Shown: piece by piece, positions 18,060-27,344 of the stretch
How positions within the stretch are numbered: the stretch's first letter is position 1
Layout: each line of letters starts with the position of its first letter
Source: Ensifer oleiphilus
GTDB taxonomy: Bacteria > Pseudomonadota > Alphaproteobacteria > Rhizobiales > Rhizobiaceae
Assembly: GCF_013371465.1 (NCBI RefSeq)
Contig: NZ_JABWDU010000001.1
Location: 1,107,794-1,171,793 of the forward strand
Length of the DNA stretch: 64,000 bases
Direction: 5' to 3'
Translations under genes and position numbers: made by a program
The notes under the pieces: generated by a model
Seen by the model: only the letters and a program-made list of their open reading frames with translations
Told to the model about the DNA's origin: nothing
Databases searched by the model: none

Positions 18060-18416
18060 ATGGCAATGACAGGTGGAATCAATATTGCGATGAAGGTGCC
18101 GTCGCATCAGTATCAGGCGGTCATCGCCTTCTACCGTGACACGGTCGGCCTCGAGCCCTTCGATGAGAAGGCGCCGGCCAAGGGCTTCATCCTCGGCCCA
18201 AACCGGTTATGGATCGATGAGGCGCCGAACTACAGCCAGGCGGAGGTGTGGCTCGAACTCTTCACCGACGACCATGAGGCAGCACTCGGCGGGCTTGCCG
18301 AAAAAGGTGTTGTGCGCTGCGACGCAGTAGAGGATCTCGGCGAAGGCTTTCGCGGCGGCTGGATCATGAACCCCGCCAACATCGTGCACATGGTGCGCAC
18401 GCCGGACGCCTGGTAG
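18060..18416 (+). CDS. VOC/glyoxalase superfamily protein
   Basis: A 118-residue protein with one VOC repeat pair: NIAMKVPSHQYQAVIAFYRD at the start and FRGGWIMNPANIVHMVR at the end. The usual glyoxalase metal ligands are not obvious. It follows the SRPBCC gene with a GGGAGA Shine-Dalgarno at about 18048-18053, so the ArsR regulator probably controls both. Function is unknown; VOC proteins include resistance proteins, lyases and dioxygenases. Confidence 0.82.
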   Translation: MAMTGGINIAMKVPSHQYQAVIAFYRDTVGLEPFDEKAPAKGFILGPNRLWIDEAPNYSQAEVWLELFTDDHEAALGGLAEKGVVRCDAVEDLGEGFRGGWIMNPANIVHMVRTPDAW

Positions 18417-18432
18417 GCGCCCGGCGACGGGT

Positions 18433-19170
18433 TTAGTACATCAGCGGTTCGCCGGCGTTTGCCGGCGTCGACATCGGGGCGAGCATCTCGTTCACCGGCG
18501 CTTGTGCCTGCAGGACGACGACGCGCGAGTCCCTCGGGACGCGGTTGTAGAGATCGATAATGTCGGGGTTGAAGAGCCGGATGCAGCCGCTCGATACAGC
18601 CTTGCCGATCGACCATGCTTCGGTGGTGCCGTGGATCCGGAACAGGGTGTCGCGGTCGCCCTGGAACAGATAGAGCGCGCGCGGCCCGAGCGGGTTGCGC
18701 ACGCCCGGTTCCATGCCGCCGGCAAGCGGACCGTAACGTTCCGGTTCGCGTGCCACCATGCTCGAGGTCGGCGTCCAGCGCGGCCATTCGGCCTTGCGAC
18801 CAATACGCGCTTCACCTTCGAATTCCAGACCGGCTTTGCCGACGCCGATACCGTAGCGCATCGCCATGCCGCCATCCTGAACCAGGTAGAGGAAGCGGTT
18901 CTGGGTGTCGATCACGATCGTGCCGGGCGGCTCATGGGTCGCGTAGGCAACTTGCTGACGCAGGTAGCGCGTGTCGACCTTGCTGATATCGATGGCGTCG
19001 AGCGGAAACTTTTCGTCCGGCTTCGGTCCATACATCGCGACATAGTAGGGATCGGGGCCCTTCGGCTTCGCCGGTCCGCCGCTGGTCACGCAGCCTGCGA
19101 GCGTGGATGTGGCAAGGAGGAGGGCGAAGAGCTGCGCCAAGCGGCCGGCGCTGTTCCGGGACACACACAT
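18433..19170 (-). CDS. L,D-transpeptidase lipoprotein (YkuD domain)
   Basis: The protein probably makes 3-3 peptidoglycan cross-links or anchors envelope proteins. I start at the ATG at 19168-19170 because it gives a clean lipoprotein signal: [10 protein letters not shown], a hydrophobic stretch, and the lipobox LAGC with Cys27. The YkuD motif [20 protein letters not shown] lies at about 180-199 with catalytic Cys196. The 245 residues are typical for rhizobial ErfK/YbiS/YcfS/YnhG proteins. It is convergent with the VOC gene, leaving 16 bp between stops. Confidence 0.9.
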   Translation of the reverse strand: MCVSRNSAGRLAQLFALLLATSTLAGCVTSGGPAKPKGPDPYYVAMYGPKPDEKFPLDAIDISKVDTRYLRQQVAYATHEPPGTIVIDTQNRFLYLVQDGGMAMRYGIGVGKAGLEFEGEARIGRKAEWPRWTPTSSMVAREPERYGPLAGGMEPGVRNPLGPRALYLFQGDRDTLFRIHGTTEAWSIGKAVSSGCIRLFNPDIIDLYNRVPRDSRVVVLQAQAPVNEMLAPMSTPANAGEPLMY

Positions 19171-19405
19171 AATCGGGTCAATATTCCTGCTGATTGCATT
19201 TCGGGAAGGAGCGGACGTTGCCGCCGTGCATTGCCGTTCTAACGCCGAACATGGCCGCGGGGAGGCGCGGGTATGGCGAAATCGAGGCAATCGGAGAGTG
19301 TATCCGAAAGGCGACAGTTTGCGTGCAGCTCGAAAGCGTTTCGTCCGGGCCCAGTTCAGGCATCATCGCTTGATCCGCTTTCCATCGCGGGTGTATGCCA
19401 TTTTC

Positions 19406-20152
19406 ATGCAATGGAGCGATCAGGCCATCATTCTCGGGATCAGGCGGCACGGCGAAAGCTCTGCCATCGCCGAAGTCATGACTGCGTCCCGCGGCCGGCA
19501 TCTCGGTATGGTCAGGTCCGGCCGCTCCCGGGCCATGCAGCCTGTCCTTCAGCCGGGTAATACCGTTGAATTGACCTGGCGGGCGCGACTCGACGAGCAT
19601 ATGGGCGAATTCCGCATCGAGCCGCTCGAACTGCGCGCCGCGCGGCTGATGGAGGCGGCGACATCCGTCTATGGCATCCAGGCGCTGGGCGCGCTTCTGC
19701 GCCTGCTGCCGGAGCGCGATCCGCATCCGCATCTCTATGAGGCTCTGGCTGTCATCGTCGATCACCTCGAGGATCCGGCCGATGCCGGTGAACTCTTCGT
19801 CCGTTTCGAGTTGGCCGTCCTGAACGACCTCGGCTTCGGGCTTGACCTGACCGAGTGCGTGGCGACCGGCGCGCGCGACGATCTCGCCTATGTGTCACCG
19901 AAGTCGGGGCGGGCTGTCTGCCGCGCGGCGGGCATACCCTATGCCGACCGCATGCTGGCACTGCCGGCGTTTCTCGCCGTCGAAGCGCGAAGTGCTGCCG
20001 ATTACGACAGCCTTGCCGCTGCCTTCCGGCTGACGGCTTTCTTTCTCAATCGCCATGTCTATGAACCGCGAGGCCTCAAGGTTTCGTCCGCACGCGATGG
20101 TTTCGTCAACGCGGCGCTGAAGGCGCTGAAGCCTTCTTCCTCAGCCGCGTGA
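19406..20152 (+). CDS. recO: DNA repair protein RecO
   Basis: RecO loads RecA on SSB-coated DNA in the RecFOR pathway. The N-terminal OB fold starts [20 protein letters not shown] and contains [13 protein letters not shown]. The helical C-terminal half has [13 protein letters not shown] and [21 protein letters not shown] (split over about 131-157). The 248 residues match alphaproteobacterial RecO. ATG 19406 is the family start. In many alphaproteobacteria recO follows era directly; here it is separate. Its stop runs into the thioesterase gene. Confidence 0.93.
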   Translation: MQWSDQAIILGIRRHGESSAIAEVMTASRGRHLGMVRSGRSRAMQPVLQPGNTVELTWRARLDEHMGEFRIEPLELRAARLMEAATSVYGIQALGALLRLLPERDPHPHLYEALAVIVDHLEDPADAGELFVRFELAVLNDLGFGLDLTECVATGARDDLAYVSPKSGRAVCRAAGIPYADRMLALPAFLAVEARSAADYDSLAAAFRLTAFFLNRHVYEPRGLKVSSARDGFVNAALKALKPSSSAA

Positions 20153-20166
20153 ATGAGGAGTATTCC

Positions 20167-20676
20167 ATGTTTCAAGAGCTTTTCCCCGGCATGCCCGTTT
20201 CCGGCATCGGCGTGCTTCCTCTGGATCGGGTCGCGCGCGACGGCGGCCTCAAGGTGATGCAGGATCTTCTGAAGGGCGATCTGCCCGCGCCGCCGATGTC
20301 GGCGACGCTCAAGTTCGGCCTGACCGAGGTAGAGGAGGGGCGGGTGGTCTTCAAGGGGCTCCCGACCGACGAGCATCTGAACCCCCTCGGAACCGTGCAC
20401 GGCGGCTGGACGGCGACGGTGATGGATTCGGCGCTCGGCTGTGCGGTCTTCACCACCCTGAAGCCCGGCGAAGGCTACACCACCGTCGAATTCAAGGTGA
20501 ACCTGGTGCGCCCGCTATTGCCCGGCATGGGCGAGGTCTTTTGCGAAGGCAAGATCGTCCATCGCGGCCGCACCATCGCCACCTCGGAAGCCTGGCTACG
20601 CGACGCCGGCGGCAAGCTCCTGGCGCATGGTACGGAAACCTGCGCGATCTTCCCCATCGACAACCTGCGCCGATAG
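20167..20676 (+). CDS. PaaI-type hotdog-fold thioesterase
   Basis: The 169-residue protein contains the hotdog motif NPLGTVHGGWTATVMDSALG (72-91), in which HGG binds the acyl-CoA thioester and the downstream Asp is catalytic. A second conserved block is YTTVEFKVNLVRPLLPG. Substrate is unknown. I chose ATG 20167 because GAGGAG at 20155-20160 gives ideal spacing; an in-frame GTG overlaps the recO stop at 20149. It is likely cotranscribed with recO. Confidence 0.87.
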   Translation: MFQELFPGMPVSGIGVLPLDRVARDGGLKVMQDLLKGDLPAPPMSATLKFGLTEVEEGRVVFKGLPTDEHLNPLGTVHGGWTATVMDSALGCAVFTTLKPGEGYTTVEFKVNLVRPLLPGMGEVFCEGKIVHRGRTIATSEAWLRDAGGKLLAHGTETCAIFPIDNLRR

Positions 20677-20866
20677 CGGCGTTCGCTGCCACCCCGATTC
20701 GATATTGCGATGATCGCCGGTTGTCCGCGTTCGATTTCGAATGCGCGCACAGAATTTATCCAATTGCGCGAAGAGATCGGAGCTCTCAACCGTCTATGCC
20801 TTTGGCGGCCGTGCAAAATTCTGTATGGTCGCGGTCGGCCTGCGAATATTGCCGCCAGGGGAAAAC

Positions 20867-23701
20867 ATGATTGAACTGATTGCCTTAGTCGCATTTGCTC
20901 TGGCGCTCTCTGCCTTTTTCGGTGGTCGGAAAACAGCAGAACGGTTGGACCGCGAAGTCGCCGCGCTCAAGAAGGAGATCGCGCAGTTGAGCGCGGGCGA
21001 GCGTCTTGCGCCGCCCGTAGATGCTGCTGCGTCGGTTGAGGCTGCCGCAGTTTCGGAGCGGTCTTCCGAAGCCACGATCGAGGATGATGAAGGCGTCGAA
21101 GCGCTCTCGGCAAGCGCGCGCGAAGGGGCAAGAATCTTCGGCAATGCCGAAGCGCTGAACACTGAAAGCGCACCCAGCGAAGCCCTGGCGGCGAACGTCG
21201 AGGCGGCTTCGGTCGAGAACGCGCAGCCGCGCCAGGTGGAAAGCCTGGAAAGCCGCCTCGGTGCCCGCTGGGCGGTCTGGGTCGGCGGTATTGCGCTCGC
21301 GCTCGGCGGCGTCTTCATGGTCAAGTATTCTATCGACGCCGGCCTGCTGAGCCCGGCCGTCCGCCTGACGCTGGCAGCCCTCTTCGGACTGCTGCTCGCC
21401 GGTGCCGGCGAGGTCATCCGCCGTCGCGCCGTACCCGTCATCGCCAATGAATTCCAGAATGCGATGATTCCCGGCATTCTCACGGCCGCCGGTGCCGTCA
21501 CGCTGTTTGGTGTCGCCTACGCGGCCTATGAGATTTATGGCTATATCGGCACGACGACGGCCTTCGTGCTGCTGGCGATGATTTCGCTTGCGACCGTCGG
21601 CTTGTCGCTGCTGCATGGGCAGGCCCTGGCAGGCCTTGGTCTGCTTGCCTCGCTGATCACACCGTTGTTGGTCTCGAGCGATGAACCACGCCCGTGGGTG
21701 CTCTTCGGATTCCTTTCGATCGTCTGGCTGGCGACGTTGCTGGCGTCGCGGCTGCGGCGCTGGATGGTCGTGCCGACGCTTGCCAATGTCGGCATCGGGC
21801 TCTGGGGGCTCGCCTATGTCACTGCCGTCTCGCCCTTCGACGCGATGCCGGTCGCCTTTGCGCTGCTGGTGATGCTGCTGGGTGTTGGCGTCGTCTGGCC
21901 GGGTGCAGAGGAAACGGACGTGGACGCGTTCACCGCGCCGTTGCCTGAGGTGACGAATCGTCCTGTTGCGGTCGCAGGCCCGTGGGAGAAGCTCTTCACG
22001 CCGGCCTACGCGGCGATCAGCGTCTCTGCGGCGATAGTCGCAACCGTGCTCGCCCTGATCTTCATCAGCCCGGCCGTCAGCGCGGTAAGCTACCCCGTCA
22101 AGCAGTTCTTCGTGGTCATCGCTGCCCTGGCCGCGCTTGGGGCGTGGCGGGCAAATGCCGTCTATCCGGCACTTCTGTCTGCTCTCGGCGCCATCGCCGG
22201 CATCGGCAGCCTGACGGCGCTGAGCGGCGTGCTTGCCTATCTCGATCCTTCGCTCGCGGGTGTCGCGCCCGAGATTGTTTTGCCCAGCCGCACCGCGACC
22301 CTGACGGCCCTGCTGCTGGCAACGCTGTTCGTGCTGTTCGGTGCATTCGTGCTTGCTCGCCGTCTGCGCGAGCATCCACAACTCGCGATTCTCTGGGCCG
22401 GCATTGCTGCCGTTGTCCCGGTTGCTCTGACGACGATGTCGTTCCTGATGACCGGCAACTACGCGTTCGACCTGCCGCACGGCCTGTTTGCGCTGGTTGT
22501 CGGCGGTGGTCTGCTTGCCTTTGCCGACTGGCTCTATCGCCGTGATGGCGAAAGCGAAGGCCTTGATATCGCTGCCAGCCTTCTCATCGGCGGCTCCTTC
22601 GCGCTGTTCGTCATTGCCCTGCACGCCTGGACCGACGGCCTTGTCACGACGCTTGCGATCGCGCTGCTTGGAACCGCCTATGCCGGCGCGACCCGCATTC
22701 GCAACTGGTCGATCCTGCCCTGGATAACCGCAGCTGCGGCCATCGTCGCTCTCGGCCGCATCGCCTGGGAGCCAACGATCGTCGGCGCGGAAAACCTCGG
22801 GACCACGCCGGTCGTCAATGCGCTGTTGCCGGGCTATGCTATTCCGGCGCTGTTGCTGGTCGCTTCCGCCTATTTCGTTCGCTCATGGCCGGATGCGCGG
22901 GTGCGCAACGTGCTGCAGGCGCTGGCGAGCCTCTTCGTGCTGTTGACGCTGGCGATCCTCGTTCGTCATGCCATGAATGGCGGCTTGCTCGACAGCGCCG
23001 TGCCGACGCTCGGCGAACAGTCGATCTACACATTGCTGGCGATCGGCGCCTCCGGAGTGTTCATGACGCTCGACATGAAGTCGCCAAGCCCTGTCTTCCG
23101 CTATGGCGGCATGGGGCTCGGCGTGTTCTCGATGCTCTCGGTTCTCTCGGCCCACCTTTTCGGGCTCAACCCCTATTTCAGCGGGGAGCTTCTCGGGCGC
23201 ATCCCGTTCTTCGACCTGCTGCTGATCGGCTATCTCCTACCCGGCATCGGTTATGCCGGCCTTGCCTGGTACGCGCGCGGAAAACGCCCGCTGCCCTATG
23301 TCATGGCGCTCGCCGTCAGCGGCGCGATCCTCGCCTTCGCCTGGGCCACGCTTTCGGTCCGTCGCCTCTGGCAGGGGGAGAACGTGGTCGACTGGAAAGG
23401 TTTCCTGCAGGGAGAGACCTACACCTATTCGGTCGTCTGGCTTTTGCTGGGCGTTGCTCTGCTGGTGGTCGGCTCGCGCTTCAATGCCAAGAGCATACGC
23501 ATCGCCTCGGCCGCGCTTGTCTTCATCGCCGTTCTGAAGGTATTCCTGATCGACATGTCCAATCTCGAAGGTTTTCTGCGCGCACTGTCCTTCATCGGGC
23601 TCGGCGGCGTCCTGATCGGCATCGGGCTGTTCTATCAGAAAATCCTGTCGGGCGCCGGTGTGACGCGGCAGCCATCCGCTGCGCCGACACAGCCGCAGTA
23701 G
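20867..23701 (+). CDS. DUF2339 multi-pass membrane protein
   Basis: A 944-residue integral membrane protein. The N-terminus is one membrane helix (MIELIALVAFALALSAFFGG) followed by a coiled-coil (AERLDREVAALKKEIAQLSA) and an acidic linker; after LESRLGARWAVWVGGIALAL (about 127-146) there are more than twenty hydrophobic segments, as in DUF2339. Function is not established. The start ATG 20867 lies just before the first helix with CAGGGGA upstream. It precedes an HD-domain gene by nine bases, so the two probably form an operon. Confidence 0.88.
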   Translation: MIELIALVAFALALSAFFGGRKTAERLDREVAALKKEIAQLSAGERLAPPVDAAASVEAAAVSERSSEATIEDDEGVEALSASAREGARIFGNAEALNTESAPSEALAANVEAASVENAQPRQVESLESRLGARWAVWVGGIALALGGVFMVKYSIDAGLLSPAVRLTLAALFGLLLAGAGEVIRRRAVPVIANEFQNAMIPGILTAAGAVTLFGVAYAAYEIYGYIGTTTAFVLLAMISLATVGLSLLHGQALAGLGLLASLITPLLVSSDEPRPWVLFGFLSIVWLATLLASRLRRWMVVPTLANVGIGLWGLAYVTAVSPFDAMPVAFALLVMLLGVGVVWPGAEETDVDAFTAPLPEVTNRPVAVAGPWEKLFTPAYAAISVSAAIVATVLALIFISPAVSAVSYPVKQFFVVIAALAALGAWRANAVYPALLSALGAIAGIGSLTALSGVLAYLDPSLAGVAPEIVLPSRTATLTALLLATLFVLFGAFVLARRLREHPQLAILWAGIAAVVPVALTTMSFLMTGNYAFDLPHGLFALVVGGGLLAFADWLYRRDGESEGLDIAASLLIGGSFALFVIALHAWTDGLVTTLAIALLGTAYAGATRIRNWSILPWITAAAAIVALGRIAWEPTIVGAENLGTTPVVNALLPGYAIPALLLVASAYFVRSWPDARVRNVLQALASLFVLLTLAILVRHAMNGGLLDSAVPTLGEQSIYTLLAIGASGVFMTLDMKSPSPVFRYGGMGLGVFSMLSVLSAHLFGLNPYFSGELLGRIPFFDLLLIGYLLPGIGYAGLAWYARGKRPLPYVMALAVSGAILAFAWATLSVRRLWQGENVVDWKGFLQGETYTYSVVWLLLGVALLVVGSRFNAKSIRIASAALVFIAVLKVFLIDMSNLEGFLRALSFIGLGGVLIGIGLFYQKILSGAGVTRQPSAAPTQPQ

Positions 23702-23710
23702 GAGCCAGCG

Positions 23711-24367
23711 ATGACACGCGATATTGCACTCGCCGCGGCGTTTGCGCCGCACGCCGACCTCGCCGCCATTCTCCTGCCGCATGCCTTTGCGGCAGACGAC
23801 GGTTCGCATGACGCCTCCCATTTGATCCGCGTCTGGAAGAACGCGGCCCGGATCCAAGTGGAGGAGGGCGGTGACGATCGCGTGCTTGCCGCTGCCGTGT
23901 TGCTGCATGATTGCGTTTCGGTGGAGAAGAATTCGCCGCATCGCATGCAGGCCTCGAGGCTGGCCGCGGAAAAGGCCGAGAGCATTCTGCGCGGTCTCGA
24001 CTGGACGGCAGAAGACATTGCGTCCGTTGCCCATGCGATCCTCACGCACAGCTTTTCTGCCAATATCGCACCCGAGACGATCGAGGCGAAAACCTTGCAG
24101 GATGCCGACCGGCTGGACGCGATCGGCATGGTCGGCGCTGCCCGCTGCTTCTACATCGCCGGGCGCATGGGCAGTGGTCTTTACGATCCGCTCGATCCCT
24201 TGGCCGAGGACCGCGAGCTCGACGACAAGGCCTTCGCCATCGACCATTTCGAAACCAAGCTGTTCAAGCTCGCCGATGGATTTCAGACGGCCGCCGGCCG
24301 CAGGCTGGCGCTTGAACGCCAGCAACGGCTGCGCGATGTGCTTGCCATGATGCTGGATGAAATCTAA
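23711..24367 (+). CDS. HD-domain phosphohydrolase
   Basis: The 218-residue protein has the metal-binding HD pattern: SHDASHLIR (32-40, first His), AAVLLHDCVS (61-70, the HD pair H66-D67), AHAILTHSF (about 111-119) and DADRLDAIG (about 130-138, final Asp). This arrangement resembles the YedJ/PA-type HD hydrolases that act on nucleotides or phosphate esters. Substrate unknown. A GGAG Shine-Dalgarno sits at 23700-23703. It is probably cotranscribed with the DUF2339 gene. Confidence 0.87.
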   Translation: MTRDIALAAAFAPHADLAAILLPHAFAADDGSHDASHLIRVWKNAARIQVEEGGDDRVLAAAVLLHDCVSVEKNSPHRMQASRLAAEKAESILRGLDWTAEDIASVAHAILTHSFSANIAPETIEAKTLQDADRLDAIGMVGAARCFYIAGRMGSGLYDPLDPLAEDRELDDKAFAIDHFETKLFKLADGFQTAAGRRLALERQQRLRDVLAMMLDEI

Positions 24368-24446
24368 GCCTTTCAACAGATTACTACGGCCTGGTGAATC
24401 AGATCGTCAGGCGTCTGAATCATTTTCTGAAGACGAAGGAATTGCC

Positions 24447-25298
24447 ATGAAGGTGACCGGACTGAACATTCATCCGCTGAAGAGCGGCAGGGCGATCCCG
24501 CTTGAGACGGTCACCGTCAAGCTCGACGGTTTCGAGGGCGATCGGCGTTTCATGCTGGTGGAGCCTGACGGGCGCTTCATCACCCAGCGCGAACTGCAGG
24601 TCCTGGCGCAAATCGAGGCGAGCCACATCGATGGTGGCGTGCACCTGAAGATGGGTGACAAGACGCTGTCGGTGCGCTTCGATCCGGACAACCGGCTCGG
24701 CGTTCGCGTCTGGGCCAGCGATGTCGATGCAGCGGTGGCGGACGATGCTGCAAACGAGACGCTGTCGACCTGGTTCGGCCGGCCCGTCAAGCTTGCGCAC
24801 ATGGATGCGTCGGCGGAACGCTTCGTCGGTGAGGAATGGGCCGGCACCGCAGCCCCCGTCGGCTTTGCCGATGGTTTTCCCGTGCTGATCACCACCACCG
24901 GCTCGCTTGCCGATCTCAACAGGACGCTCGTGCAGAAGGGACAGGAACCCGTCGGCATGGATCGGTTCCGCACCAACATCCTGCTCGATTGCGACGAGGC
25001 CTGGGACGAGGATTTCTGGGAGAGCCTGGAGATCGGCGGCATCCGCTTCGATTTCGTCAAGCCCTGCGCGCGCTGCATCATGACCACCCAGGACCAGATT
25101 ACCGGCGAGCGCATCGGCGGCAATCCGGTCCAGGGTCTTGCCGAAAAGCGCATGTCGGCCGACCGTCGCGTCGCCGGCGTGCTGTTCGGCTGGAACGTCG
25201 TGCCGCGCGGCGAGGGCACCTTGAAGCTTGGCGACGAGGCCCGGATCGTCAGCCGGCGCGCGGAGCGCTGGCCGATGAAGGTGCGCGCCTCCGCTTAA
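24447..25298 (+). CDS. MOSC-domain protein (molybdenum cofactor-type sulfur carrier)
   Basis: The 283 residues comprise a MOSC N-terminal beta barrel (MKVTGLNIHPLKSGRAIPLE, then FEGDRRFMLVEPDGRFITQR) and a C-terminal MOSC domain with FDFVKPCARCIMTTQDQITG; the Cys in KPCARC near residue 207 is the family's conserved sulfur or cofactor residue. Related proteins include mARC and YcbX, which detoxify N-hydroxylated bases. No fused ferredoxin domain follows, unlike YcbX, so electrons must come from elsewhere. Start ATG 24447 has GAAGGAA upstream. An imperfect palindrome lies at about 24392-24419. Confidence 0.87.
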   Translation: MKVTGLNIHPLKSGRAIPLETVTVKLDGFEGDRRFMLVEPDGRFITQRELQVLAQIEASHIDGGVHLKMGDKTLSVRFDPDNRLGVRVWASDVDAAVADDAANETLSTWFGRPVKLAHMDASAERFVGEEWAGTAAPVGFADGFPVLITTTGSLADLNRTLVQKGQEPVGMDRFRTNILLDCDEAWDEDFWESLEIGGIRFDFVKPCARCIMTTQDQITGERIGGNPVQGLAEKRMSADRRVAGVLFGWNVVPRGEGTLKLGDEARIVSRRAERWPMKVRASA

Positions 25299-25320
25299 GA
25301 AGCGCTCTGCAGCGTTTGCC

Positions 25321-26244
25321 TCAGAACCAGGGCGTGACACCGAGCAGTTTTGCCCCGAGGTCCGAGAGGTTGGCGGGCGTCGCATTGCGCCTTTCCCATT
25401 CGCGCGGGTCGCCCGGAAAGGCGTCGCGCTTGGGATGGTCGAGTTCGCGCCAGAGCCGCACGCGTTCTTCGCGCTCGGCTCTGTTGTCCCATTCGGCCGG
25501 ATGCATGGAAATGTACTGCGCCATGCGCACCCTTCCATCGGAATGGTTTGGCCGCACGCCATGGGCAAGCAGGCTGTTGAAGATCATCAGGTCGCCGGCC
25601 TCCATCTCGATGTTGGTGGTCGCAAGGCCGGACATGTCCGGGTGCATCGAGTCTCGGTCTGCGGGCTGGGTCTTCTCCCAGACCTCGAAATTCTCAAACA
25701 ACTCGGGAACACACTGAAAGCCGCCGACGTCGCCATCCTGCTTCTTCAGGCTGAGCACGCCCTGGACGCCGATCGGCAGTGGCCGGATCGAGGTGTCGAC
25801 ATCCCAGTGGATGAACCCGTTGGGATTGCCTTTGACCTTCTTTGGCGGGTTGAGATTGGCCCGGTCGATCGTCACCCAAAGGTCTTCGCGATCCCAGATA
25901 TCGACGAAGGCGCCATAGATGCGTGGCTCCTGGCGATTGTCCCAGAGATACTGGTGATTGTAGATTTCCAGCATGCCGGTGTTGTTGAGTTCCTTCATCT
26001 TGTGCTCGCGGCGCTGCGGCGCGTACCAGGTCGTGGGATCGGCAGGATCCTTCTCGTCGAAGCGCCAGAGCAGATCGACAAGCCGCTCGACATTGGCGGC
26101 CGGAACGGCCTGCCGAACGATGACGTATCCCCTGGTGATCCAGTGCTGCCAGTCCTCTTCCGAGAGCACGCGCAAGGGTAGGCGCTTCTTGATGTCCTTC
26201 AACTGCGTTTCTGCGGCGGCGGTGGGGTGGCTGTCTCTGAGCAT
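25321..26244 (-). CDS. Phytanoyl-CoA dioxygenase (PhyH) family Fe(II)/2-oxoglutarate enzyme
   Basis: The 307-residue protein has the cupin-fold iron site: FIHWDVD with H146 and D148, and LLAHGVRPN with the distal H228 and an Arg near 238-240 for 2-oxoglutarate. It should hydroxylate an unknown small molecule. I start at the ATG at 26242-26244; in-frame codons further upstream would run into the divergent AraC gene. The shared 128-bp promoter region with that regulator and the MFS carrier beyond it suggest an AraC-controlled uptake and hydroxylation function. Confidence 0.88.
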   Translation of the reverse strand: MLRDSHPTAAAETQLKDIKKRLPLRVLSEEDWQHWITRGYVIVRQAVPAANVERLVDLLWRFDEKDPADPTTWYAPQRREHKMKELNNTGMLEIYNHQYLWDNRQEPRIYGAFVDIWDREDLWVTIDRANLNPPKKVKGNPNGFIHWDVDTSIRPLPIGVQGVLSLKKQDGDVGGFQCVPELFENFEVWEKTQPADRDSMHPDMSGLATTNIEMEAGDLMIFNSLLAHGVRPNHSDGRVRMAQYISMHPAEWDNRAEREERVRLWRELDHPKRDAFPGDPREWERRNATPANLSDLGAKLLGVTPWF

Positions 26245-26372
26245 GCCGTTGGCTCCTCTGCGTCGGCCTCTGTCTGTCGATGCCGAAAGTTTAAGCGTTT
26301 CGCCGCGGCAGTGTTGCCTTCCACAGGCAAAAACTGATACTAATCTGGCGCCATCAGGAGGGTGGATGCAAT

Positions 26373-27239
26373 ATGAAGGCCGTTCTTCAGAAGATTGTCC
26401 GGCCGACGGATGCATCGTCGGTCATGCTTGATCGCCGGCTCGATGATTGCATCCCCTTCCAGTGGCATCATCATCCGGAGTTCGAGCTGACCCTGACTCT
26501 GAATTCACGTGGTCAGCGCTTCGTCGGCGATCACATCGGTACTTACGACGATGGCGACCTCGTTCTGGTCGGGTCGAACCTGCCGCATACCTGGCTTTCT
26601 TCCTCCAAGGTCGATGAAGTGGCGCCCCATGTGGCGCTGGTGCTCTGGTTTCACCCGGAATGGGTGGAGCGGATGCAGGACGGTTTCGTCGAGCTCGGCC
26701 CTGTGCGGGCGATGTTCGATCGCTCGGCGCCCGGGCTTCAGTTCTCGCAAGAAGTCGCGCATCGCATCCGGCCGTTGTTCGAGCGGCTGCGAACCCTTGC
26801 ACCTGAAGAGCGACTGCCCGATGTTCTCGCCTTGCTGACCATCCTTGCGCGCGATGAGCATGCGACACGGTTGTCTGAGAGGGTGGTCGCTGCCTCGGGA
26901 AGGGCAGTCGATCGCGGTCGCCTCGACCGCGTGCTCGACCACATCCATCTCAGCTATGCCGAGAACCCTTCCATAGAGGAGCTTGCGGATATTGCCGCCC
27001 TTAGCCTCTCGGGCCTGCACCGGTTGTTCCTGCGGCATCTTGATATGCCGATTTCGCAATATCTGATGCGTCTCAGGATCGGCGAGGCCTGCGCGTTGCT
27101 TTCGGGCACCGAGAAATCCGTTGCCCATGTGTCGGAGATGGTCGGCTATCGCTCGATCGCCAATTTCAATCGGCAATTCAAGGCGCAGAAGGGCATGACA
27201 CCGCGGCAGTTCCGCCAGAGATTCCAGGCAAACGGATGA
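26373..27239 (+). CDS. AraC-family transcriptional regulator
   Basis: The 288-residue protein has an N-terminal cupin sensor domain (FQWHHHPEFELTLTLNSRGQ about 29-48) and two helix-turn-helix motifs at about 190-285: SIEELADIAALSLSGLHRLF and VAHVSEMVGYRSIANFNRQF. AGGAGGG at 26357-26363 precedes the start. It is divergent from the PhyH gene and 105 bp upstream of the MFS gene, so it likely regulates both. The ligand is unknown. Confidence 0.92.
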   Translation: MKAVLQKIVRPTDASSVMLDRRLDDCIPFQWHHHPEFELTLTLNSRGQRFVGDHIGTYDDGDLVLVGSNLPHTWLSSSKVDEVAPHVALVLWFHPEWVERMQDGFVELGPVRAMFDRSAPGLQFSQEVAHRIRPLFERLRTLAPEERLPDVLALLTILARDEHATRLSERVVAASGRAVDRGRLDRVLDHIHLSYAENPSIEELADIAALSLSGLHRLFLRHLDMPISQYLMRLRIGEACALLSGTEKSVAHVSEMVGYRSIANFNRQFKAQKGMTPRQFRQRFQANG

Positions 27240-27344
27240 AGGTTTCCGGGGCCATCAATTCCAGTGATCGCGCCGTCAATTTAATTGGCTTTTATCTATT
27301 TTAGCGCCCGCGTAGGATCTTGGCTCGTCATCAGGAGAAGATCC

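Noticed and set aside
20885-22624. 579-codon open frame antisense to the DUF2339 gene
   Set aside because: Gln/Arg/Asp-rich without any motif; the complement of hydrophobic codons gives this pattern.
24392-24419. Imperfect palindrome before the MOSC gene as an operator
   Set aside because: Nine-base arms with a mismatch and no matching regulator nearby; noted in the gene entry only.
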